64,000 nucleotides of DNA from Echinometra lucunter. Taxonomy: Eukaryota > Echinodermata > Echinoidea > Camarodonta > Echinometridae. The notes beneath the pieces were generated by a model, which was not told the origin of the DNA, ran no database searches, and saw only the letters and a list, made by a program, of their open reading frames with translations. Where the stretch lies: NCBI GenBank assembly GCA_029962745.1, contig CM057171.1:22862637-22926636 (forward strand), in the 5' to 3' direction. The stretch's first letter is position 1. Each line of letters opens with the position of its first letter. The translations under genes and the position numbers were made by a program. Of the stretch, positions 56,201-64,000 are shown piece after piece.

Positions 56201-58493
56201 ATATACTTCAACAAATATGTTCTTGCTAGTGTGTTTAAAAAATCAGGTGATCATTCTCGAAGACAGTTGATCATATTCCCTATCTTCAGAAAGATGACAA
56301 GATATTCACTGTGATCTTTTTATTATGTTACAGAATGAATTACTCGCTGAAGGTTCATTTTCAGATCAATTGTTTTATCGCAAAGACCCTCGAAGCACAG
56401 GAGGAACATTTACCTCGGTTGTGTTTCTCCTCATTTGCAGATTCACGTCTGATGAATTTAGTTTTATGTGGAATCAACTTTAATTATCTAAAGTATGATG
56501 TAGAATTTTCAACAGAATAGCTCAATAGGGCAACTTATGATTTTTACTGTCTTATTGCACTCTCTTACCATGTATAAGGCTGCAATCAGTCCATATGTCG
56601 ATGGTTTCTTTGAAGTAATGTTCAAGATGGCAGCCAAAATACCTCTGCCAGTCAAACATCTCTTTGATACGTTTGATGAACTTGCTGTGAAGTACGCTGG
56701 AGGAGGCATTCCCGAAGCCTACGCAGAAAGTTGGAAGAAAAATTGGTGAGCAGGGGTTCATGCGTTCCCGTGGTTCCACTTATGAATATACACGCCAATT
56801 TTCATTAGAATTATGTCGAGTATTGCTAAATTGTTGAACTCGTTTTCTCATCGTCTTCTTAGAACATTGACAGCTACTAATAAGTTCTGAACTGTCACTT
56901 GATCTGCCTTGTAATAATGATTTACGGAACATGAGAAACAGAATTAGCCATATCCACTGAACATGTCCAGAGCAAAGGGAAATACATGCTTCCATTATGG
57001 CCTTTTTTACACTAAGAAAAGAGATATGGACGTGCACCTCAAATTAATGGTACAGTAGGGTTGTATATGAGCCTCAAGAGGTGCATATCTTCATTCTGGA
57101 TGAGGCGGATGAAACCATGAATATCAAGAGTTGCAAGGAGACTTTAAGGTTGCTGAACGTATTCAACAACTGAACCATAAAGAGATTCACTTTTGCAACC
57201 ACGGAGATGCTGCTACCGTATCGAGTTAGAATACAAATTTGAATCTCCAACTTTGAATTTCCAACAGTGTAAGCAGCAATAGATTTTCATTTCAGAGTAT
57301 ATCTGCTCTTTATTAACTATTTATCTTCTTGTAGCTTGTCCAATTTCTGGCGTTCATTGCTAACCAATGTGCCATCCCTGTTTGAGATGCCGAGGTCAGA
57401 AACAGCCGATCAATGTCTGCTCGTCCTTGCCGATGCTCTCAATCATGCAGCAAATGCCATTTCACTGAGACAGGTGATGATGTTTTCATTCATTATCACG
57501 TGACAAATGCATTCCAATACAGGCTTCATCTTCAGTAACATGTCTTGTAGCGATATTTTGTTACCTACGTAGAACGGTTTTAACTATTTGATAAAACACA
57601 GGCCGTGATTTGTTATTAGCAGTAGTAGCAGAGATATTACTTCACATCACTGAGTTGAATATAAAGAAGTACTTTTGTACCACACAATACCAGGACAGAT
57701 TGCTGTAAATAATTACATCTGCACATGTAAAGCAAAACAGAACAAAACAAAGAATTAACGCTAAACAGCAAAGCAAGATATATCACATCATATCAGTTGT
57801 AAGAATGCAAGATATCAAAATTTTTATCTCAGCTTTATTGAAAAATATAAATGCTCCTCGATATAGTGCTTGTTTCTAACATGTCGAAAGGCACTAGCTT
57901 TATGATCATTTAATTTTTCATATTTTCAGGGGTATACAAGACCACTCATATCGTATACCTTATGCATTCAAATTTTATTTCAATATAGGAAGACTATGAT
58001 CATCTGCCTTACTACAAAGAACATCCTCTGCAAAGAAGGATGGTAACGGATTACTGCAATGCGTTATCAAATCGGCCAAAGGTTCGTCAAATAAAGATGA
58101 ACAGAGCCTGCTCCATCATCTCAAAGGTATTCCAAAATTGATACACATCTGCTCCAAATAGTTTATAATAAGCCTATTTTATCATCACTTAGTATGATGA
58201 ATCAAGTGCTTAAAAGAAACATAAATGAAGCCAGTTTGACATCCAGTAAAATTTCAAAATATAATATTCCAGACGTTTTTTAAAAGACTTTTAAAAACCC
58301 CTCTATTATTATATGTCACTAAAGAATCGAACCCAAACCGGAATTAAAGTATTTGTTTCTATATTGATAATGAAATTTAATTATGTTTGCTTTCATTCAT
58401 TCACAGGAATTCAAAGGCCAGTTCAGTCATCTTTCGAATATGCTGCATCTGTATAACCTCACCAAGAATGACGTCGAAAACCTGTTGAAGTAG
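53298..58493 (+). CDS. Plexin-like receptor, C-terminal cytoplasmic exons (RBD and second GAP segment)
   Basis: Nine exons join in frame: about 53298-53449, 54493-54593, 54977-55073, 55751-55833, 56066-56173, 56579-56745, 57335-57473, 57989-58126, 58407-58493 (stop TAG). Every junction from the first donor on has AG acceptors and GT donors. Exons 1-3 match the plexin Rho-GTPase-binding domain (VLNVDSVKQAKQKVLDSV; GSRVALIPKQ). Exons 5-9 match the second half of the split RasGAP domain (SPYVDGFFEVMF; FWRSLLTNVPSLFEM; YYKEHPLQRRM; FSHLSNMLHLYN). Plexins are semaphorin receptors whose cytoplasmic tail acts as a Rap GAP controlled by Rho-family binding. In the second GAP segment the residue aligned with the conserved arginine (TRLL in known plexins) is His (PHML). 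The start of exon 1 is unresolved (an acceptor at 53194/53195 is possible). Ectodomain, membrane span and first GAP half are not in the window. Exon 7 start may be off by two bases. Confidence 0.85.
53685..53868 (-). mobile_element. tRNA-derived SINE in plexin-like intron 1
   Basis: On the minus strand the head reads GTGCCGTGGTGCAGTGGTTC and later GGGGGTTTGATCCCCAGCAC. These carry a Pol III A box (TGGTGCAGTGG) and B box (GGTTTGATCCC) in tRNA spacing (53868-53798). The body continues TTTAGCAAGGCATTTTATC and ends in a poly-A run near 53690. It is antisense to the gene. A CA microsatellite abuts its head. Confidence 0.8.
53999..54344. mobile_element. hAT-like MITE in plexin-like intron 1
   Basis: Ends ATGGTGGCCCTGAA and TTCAGGGCCACCAT are exact inverted repeats. 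Further in, ACAGGTCATGTGCGCC followed by TGAATTTCGCGGCCAAGTCG is also mirrored. It is flanked by ATTCAACT (53991-53998) and ATTCAACC (54345-54352), an 8-bp duplication with one difference, as expected for hAT. The interior consists of AGTCGCAAAGTTTGCGTC-like units in tandem. No coding capacity. Confidence 0.75.
54708..54806 (+). repeat. GAT/GAA trinucleotide microsatellite in plexin-like intron 2
   Basis: Imperfect GATGATGAT and GAAGAAGAA units. It is purine-rich on the sense strand and intronic. Confidence 0.8.
55350..55656. mobile_element. Poly-G-containing MITE in plexin-like intron 3
   Basis: The left end GGCGGATCCAGG (55352-55363) is inverted at 55639-55650 (CCTGGATCCGCC, then ACTG). 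CAGTGGCGGATCCAGG-type ends recall mariner-like MITEs. Four poly-G/poly-C tracts of 10-18 bases lie inside (near 55376, 55490, 55606, 55630). Exact target duplication is unclear. There is no gene inside; short frames reflect the homopolymers. Confidence 0.6.
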
Positions 58494-60184
58494 ATCTAAA
58501 CGATGTCGTAATACGCTGTCAAAGAGTTTTCGTAGAGTAGTTATAATGAAAACTGTCAAAATTTAGGATGCACTTGTGTTAGGATATCTTAAAAAGCAGT
58601 GTGATTGGTAAGAAGACTTGAATAAGATATTAGTTCAGCGTCATATTTAGTAATGGTTCTTGTCATAATCATCACTGTATTTTTGCGAATGAATTGAATA
58701 TAGTTATTTCTTTACATCATTTCTTCATCATGCTTAAATTAATTAAAATTATCATCAATATTAGATACAGAATAAGAGTCATAGTTTCATATTTATGATA
58801 TTACAAACAGTTATCAATGCGAAAATGATAGTTTTACCATGTTAACCTATTATATAAATTATTCACTTCACAGAAGATCTATCGAACGATACCTGATTCA
58901 ATTATTGAGGCTTCTTGTATGACACATTTCAAAGAATTCATAATTACAGCATTTAGAGTTGATATTTTTGGTACCTCCAAAGTATATAAAGTCATAAATG
59001 AATTAGAAGTCTGATTGTTTTTATACAGAGGAAGTTAACATCGGGTGGATATAATATATATTTTTGTACAGTGTATAGGATATGAAATAGTTTCGTTGAC
59101 AATCTTTGTGAGAGCCTGAAAATATGGCTTCTCCTATGTATTATTTTTATTTTAATGGATGTGGCATTTTGTACTACGTTGGGGACACCGTCCATGGTTC
59201 TCCATCCTCTCAAATAAACAAAGGGTCAGTGATTTACTGGAGGCCTGCCCTTATACAAGAAAGGCAATTCGTAATCAATTTTGTCTTAAGGTTTTTGCAT
59301 TAACTTTTTTTTTCTATTAGCCAAGAAAATTTACCTACCGCAACAGTGGTTTTCAGTGTAGTAATTGTTGTATTGTTATCAGGCATTGAAAGAAAAACTG
59401 ATTCTGGTTGGATGTTATGATGATTGCGTTCTAGGTGACTCCTTTACATGAAAATAAAACGGTTTTGGATATGATAACACTTGGTATCATTCTGGGAATA
59501 AGGTTTATAATTGTAATATGGAGACATATGAAATCAGAGAGATTGCATATCAACAGGAATTGATGGAAAAGAAATGAAAATATTCGTGACGACTCCCGCC
59601 CCACACGAATTTGTAGCAAGGAAGCTGTAGGATTTTGATTTTGAATGGATGAAGATACTGGTTCAGTAATCATTTCCATGAATAGATTTGGGTTGCCGTG
59701 ATGTTTTGAAGGAGCTGTAAAGCTGTAGTAGTACATATTTGATCTCGTTTTATTATGATTTGCTTTTGTGCATCTATTGTATATTTTGACGGGGAAAGAT
59801 TTTTCGAGAGATTTTGCCGTTTATCATGTATTTGGTTTGCTGGTTCGAGGAAGACTTTTGGAACATGAAATATGATACGGCTAATCATTATTATTTCGTT
59901 AGATATTGCTCGTAAAGTGACATTTTTTGCATTAATTCCTGTTTCTTTGAATATAATATATTCTGTTTAGAATAGGACATTATGTAGATTAGAGTGTTCT
60001 ACTGTGGTACATCAGTATGTTACATCAGAAGAAAAACAGACAAATTTTGGTCATGGACCTTACAGCAACAAAAGAACTGAAGTCAAGGCCCAGATTCAAA
60101 GAAGAATCCATATGATGATCTTCAGAGTATATCCTTCAGATATCAATGCAGGATGAAAGTAAATCAGCAGTAAAGGCGTAATAC
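58494..60184 (+). other. 3' flank of the plexin-like gene, no other gene seen
   Basis: AT-rich sequence that presumably includes the 3' untranslated region. Possible polyadenylation hexamers (AATAAA-like) occur near 59213 and 59452, but the cleavage site cannot be fixed. Short frames on the minus strand have no recognised motif. Confidence 0.5.
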
Positions 60185-60470
60185 AGCGGCACGCGGCTTC
60201 TTATTGTTCATTACCTAATCTGCACCAAAATGAACGATCAAAAAGGGTTGGAAATCTGTCTGTCGGTCAGTTGGATTCGGTCATGCCTAACTGCTGGCCC
60301 GTCTCTGTGGTCTAGTGGTAAGGCACTGGCGCTCTAAGCCAGTGACCCGGGTTCGATTCCCGGCGGAGGCATTTTTTCAACCCTTGATTCAAAATGGATG
60401 ACAACACTGGGGAACATTGAGGGAGCTACGCAATTATTATTCTCCCATTTTCATTTCCTTCAGTATATAT
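60185..60470 (+). repeat. tRNA-bearing repeat, single copy
   Basis: Same unit as each arm of the 8.8-9.5 kb palindrome: GGCTTCTTATTGTTCATTA, GGGTTGGAAATCTGTCTGTC, the tRNA-like core, ATTTTTTCAACCCTTGATTC and CTCCCATTTTCATTTCCTTC, then TATATATG. It is a few percent diverged from those copies, and here it is not inverted-repeated. Confidence 0.8.
60301..60371 (+). tRNA. tRNA-Arg(UCU)-like sequence in repeat, third copy
   Basis: Cloverleaf as at 9377, but the acceptor stem GTCTCTG/CGGAGGC pairs throughout (with wobble) and the anticodon loop is GCTCTAA. Position 33, almost always U in working tRNAs, is C. This argues that the unit is a mobile repeat rather than a decoding gene. Confidence 0.5.
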
Positions 60471-60478
60471 GTGTATCA

Positions 60479-61396
60479 TTTGTATGTTTGTCACACGTTA
60501 TTTCTATCAATTCTAATTTGTTCCATTACTGTATCCACAAAAAAAAAGCTGTCACTCGTGACTGAATCGTAGACATCGACACTGTAATAGTTAAACACTT
60601 GGGTCAGAACTTGATAATGATAACTTGATAATTCAAAACAGATTACCTGTAGCATGTATTCAACACTACTATAGAAGAAGGTCAACCTTTGACATTGCTA
60701 AAGCTATGCAATTAATGTATTATTATTCGATTTGAAAACTTTATTTACTCATTAGTATAAGTATAGTAATTATATTCCAAATTGAGCATACAGCTTTATT
60801 CGTACTGTATTCCCTTGATTTGAAAATGGTCACTTAAATGTACCACTATTATGTACTAGGCCTTTAAATATCTATTCTATATAAAATACATGACATACTA
60901 TTTTTATTATGAACGTCAGTAGTGGCAAATTTACACCTTTGTATGTTTGTCACACGTTATTTCTATCAATTCTAATTTGTTCCATTACTGTATCCACAAA
61001 AAAAAAGCTGTCACTCGTGACTGAATCGTAGACATCGACACTGTAATAGTTAAACACTTGGGTCAGAACTTGATAATGATAACTTGATAATTCAAAACAG
61101 ATTACCTGTAGCATGTATTCAACACTACTATAGAAGAAGGTCAACCTTTGACATTGCTAAAGCTATGCAATTAATGTATTATTATTCGATTTGAAAACTT
61201 TATTTACTCATTAGTATAAGTATAGTAATTATATTCCAAATTGAGCATACAGCTTTATTCGTACTGTATTCCCTTGATTTGAAAATGGTCACTTAAATGT
61301 ACCACTATTATGTACTAGGCCTTTAAATATCTATTCTATATAAAATACATGACATACTATTTTTATTATGAACGTCAGTAGTGGCAAATTTACACC
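60479..61396. repeat. 459-bp tandem duplication
   Basis: Units 60479-60937 and 60938-61396 appear identical, from TTTGTATGTTTGTCACACG to GTGGCAAATTTACACC. The same 64-codon minus-strand frame occurs in both (60491-60685 and 60950-61144) with the same translation. The unit starts a few bases after the tRNA-bearing repeat. No function is evident. Confidence 0.9.
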
Positions 61397-63880
61397 TCTG
61401 TGGAACTTTCCAAATGTCGGGACTGATTTCACGATCGCATTCAGGAAGAAATTAAGGGCCCCTCTTACGAATGAGAATAATGTGTACGATCTATAGTCTG
61501 AAAGCAACGTTAAAATTCATTTTATCACCTGTTTATAGTCGTTGTATTGTTTACTTGATGATTACATTCAGCTTTCTGTCAGTAATGGTGCATTAAAATC
61601 TCTCCTTATCTTCAGTTATGACGGATTTAGAATTAATTTTTGCTCTTCGCCCTCAGTCGCATTTTTTAATCAAAAGCTTCGTACACCATAAAAGGCTGTA
61701 TGAGACATGGTCATAAGATGAATACGTGTATCACAGTTCTTGACTTGAATACAAGCTGCAATACCATTAAACAAATACAGGTGCAATTTATTGCATTCTC
61801 TCGATATTTTATAGCTGCCTTTTTTTTTAACCTGGTACCGTTCCCGCAACAGAACATACATTTAAATGGGATGAATAGGAACAAAAAGAGGAAAAGTTTT
61901 TTTTCAACAAAATACCTTGCGGATGCGGGGGAAACTCAAGCGTTGTACACACCCCCCCCCCCCCAATTCATATTCCAGGGGAGACCCGCGGATCACAGCG
62001 ATTAAAGTTGCTCTTCCCCTACCAGGAGAGTAGGTTGTCACAAGGTGACTGGCATTTTAACTGGGTAGAAACCATTAAGCAGGGACATACTTGATGACAC
62101 TCAAGTATTTGGTCAAGGCAAGGCCATGTTGTGAGAGGAGTTGGGAAAAGCTAGGATGCCAATATTTTCATGCTTTTAACAGCATCTTCCAGTGGCATCT
62201 GCCAGTGGCATCGTCCTGGTGAAGACTCCTTGCAACTTACCTTTCAGTTTAAAAATGATGTGAGGTTTTATGATTTTTCTACCATTTAAATTCATGATTG
62301 TGTGAAGAGTTTTGAAGTTAGAAAGTCACCAAATTATAAAGGTAAAAAAGTTATGTCAGGAGAAAAATTTGACATTTATGTTAAACTATTTAATTTGTCA
62401 ATAATAGGGATAAGGTATTAATTTCTTATTCAATCTAATATCTAATAATGCGGAAAGAATTTGTGAAACTTTTGGATTCTGTATGTTTTAGAAAGCTTTG
62501 GGTTTTAAAAAGGAGAGTAAGAAGATTGTATTTCATTCATGCTTCATTCTTTATGTAACTATGTTTGTTGGAGTAATGTGTTCATGCAAATATGTAACGA
62601 TTGTATAATTTTGTTCCAGGATGGTGATATATTAATAAGTTTGTTAAGGCACAATACATTGACATATTCCCGATAGTGACATATCCAGGAAGGATTACAG
62701 GAACAGTTGTGGAGTTTAATTCATAAGTATAGATGCATTTCCAGAAAAGAAATCCAAATAATTGTTTTGTATTTATCTATATAATAATAATAATGATAAG
62801 TATAAAAACCTTTCTATAGTGCCTTGTCTAAAGAAAGATACAAAGTGCTATAAATCTTGTGTTTTATGTAAAAGACATACTCTTGGAAAATGAACAGAGC
62901 TAGGGTTTTCCGGCAGTTGCCATGACATTGTTTGGTTCCATAATATTATTATAATAACAGCTGTCGACATGGATGAGCTGGGCTCCTCCTCTTATCCCAT
63001 GCTCCGACTGGTAAAACATAATGACTAGCGGAACACTGGTACAACAAGTTATGATCACTGTCATCTTGTTCCTCTTGGTGCTGAGAGGCCATGTTTCTGC
63101 GAACATCGGAGCACATCTGCTACGCTTGATCATCTTGGGTATCATCGCGTTGTTCAGTTTATCACCATACATGCATCGATGACTACCACATGCATCGAAC
63201 TTGATAACTTCTACGAACAGTGAAAGCCGGAATCTTTTGCGATAAGTATGGGCAGCCCATTTCGTATATCCCAAAGCTAGCAATTCGCGGACATTTTGTT
63301 TTGTCAATGATGTTGCATTAATGCTTTTACTTTTACCTGGGTAAAGTTGACTTAGATATTAATTGCATATTGTTTGGTTAAAGTTATTGAATAGTGTTTA
63401 GATATGGATCATTAATTCTTTAATTCTTGTCTTCTTGAGCGCTCATTGATTTTAGTAATGATCTTTGAATGGGAAGTCGAAAAGAAGTGAAAAGTATTAA
63501 TCATATATTATCCAGATAGTATCTCTTAGCTACCTTGCTTGTCTTACAGATACAGGTAAAGCAAGTTGGTATTTTGGTATGGGTTTGATTTATTATATTT
63601 AACCTTCTTCAATTTGTCATAGGTGATGATCATTACACACCCTTTCAAGAGAAGTTGTAATAATTGACTCGCAAATATATTATATCATATGTGTCAGTTG
63701 TCATATATCTTGAAAAGATTTGAAGAAAGAGGTTTGATGCATTAAAGGTGACATCAATTTAATCTTTAAATTCCATGTTTTAATTGTGTAATTACTTGGT
63801 GTAAACGATTGCTACCTAACAGAACTGAACTTATCGCCAGACAGCGCAAATTCAGTGTGTAGATCTGACATAGGTGACGC
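61397..63880. other. Mostly unrecognised sequence
   Basis: It holds a poly-C tract near 61951-61965 and a few frames without recognised motifs, including a 135-codon minus-strand frame (63307-62900) and the short plus-strand frame listed next. No supported gene family. Confidence 0.45.
63021..63182 (+). CDS. Short ORF with a signal-peptide-like N-terminus (uncertain)
   Basis: 53 codons. The start MTSGTLVQQV followed by MITVILFLLVLRG and HVSA has the n-h-c pattern of a secretory signal peptide with an A-x-A-like cleavage site. A second hydrophobic run (LLRLIILGIIALFSL) follows before the TGA. If real it may be the first exon of a secreted protein or a tiny membrane protein. A longer frame exists on the opposite strand, and chance cannot be excluded. 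Confidence 0.2.
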   Translation: MTSGTLVQQVMITVILFLLVLRGHVSANIGAHLLRLIILGIIALFSLSPYMHR

Positions 63881-63888
63881 CGAATAAA

Positions 63889-64000
63889 GATGATGATAAT
63901 AATGATGGTGATGATGATAATAGTAATAATGATAATTATGATAATCGTAGTAATAATAACAATAATAGTAATAATATTGTTTACAAACAATATTATTACT
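63889..64000. repeat. GAT/AAT microsatellite ending in a palindrome
   Basis: Imperfect GATGATAAT units lead into a perfect 16-bp-arm palindrome at the window edge (63967-64000: AGTAATAATATTGTTT, AC, complement). Confidence 0.8.

Noticed and set aside
56333..56482. Possible extra plexin-like exon starting after TTACAG
   Set aside because: Splicing exon 5 directly to 56579 gives an ungapped match to known plexins; an insert here would break the helix. It could still be a rare alternative exon.
62900..63307. 135-codon minus frame with ACGSH and CCTS strings that recall insulin-family chains
   Set aside because: Cysteine spacing does not fit B or A chains, there is no signal peptide on that strand, and no dibasic processing layout matches.

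Overview
The window looks like nuclear DNA of an invertebrate deuterostome, most likely an echinoderm such as a sea urchin. This rests on intron-bearing genes with GT-AG splice sites, very high transposon diversity, CR1/L2-like elements (one with a 2A-like peptide), a Penelope-like element, tRNA-headed SINEs, and many poly-C/poly-G and TA tracts. There are no bacterial-type operons, CRISPR arrays or rRNA genes. The assignment is inferred from repeat style, not from a marker gene.

Layout. 1-3.4 kb: the 5' part of an LTR retrotransposon on the minus strand (LTR, primer binding site, gag, CCHC knuckle, protease, then an integrase-type zinc-binding motif directly after protease), running off the left edge. 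4.6-9.6 kb: two diverged copies of an unclassified repeat, a fold-back element, and a 0.7 kb near-palindrome carrying a tRNA-Arg(UCU)-like cloverleaf in each arm. 10.4-12.8 kb: a 5'-truncated but open retrotransposon encoding reverse transcriptase and restriction-like endonuclease, inserted at a TAA microsatellite with a long target-site duplication. 15.5-17.3 kb: a Tc1/mariner-like fold-back element with TA at both ends. 19.4-28.1 kb: a segment bounded by matching terminal inverted repeats that contains a broken Penelope-like element and a smaller inverted-repeat element full of TTTGGAACGG motifs. 29.7-33.3 kb: a CR1/L2-like retrotransposon broken by one frameshift, with a 2A-like GDINPNPGP motif near its N-terminus. 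35-36 kb and 39.0-39.2 kb: decayed reverse-transcriptase remnants. 40.1-52.0 kb: a hAT transposase relic (TTF/ZMYM1-like) split by about 10 kb that holds a two-ORF CR1/L2-like retrotransposon with intact reading frames and three or more copies of a 1.4 kb host block.

The one convincing cellular gene is at 53.3-58.5 kb on the plus strand: nine exons encoding the end of a plexin-like cytoplasmic tail (Rho-GTPase-binding domain and the second half of the split RasGAP domain). All exon junctions keep frame. Its introns have collected a SINE and two short inverted-repeat elements. The upstream exons (ectodomain, transmembrane segment, first GAP half) are not visible and may lie left of the transposon cluster or partly in the 500-N gap at 52.2-52.7 kb. 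The final 6 kb holds a third tRNA-like repeat, a near-perfect 459 bp tandem duplication and otherwise unrecognised sequence.

No operon-like cooperation is expected. The window is a record of nested transposition beside the 3' end of a receptor gene.
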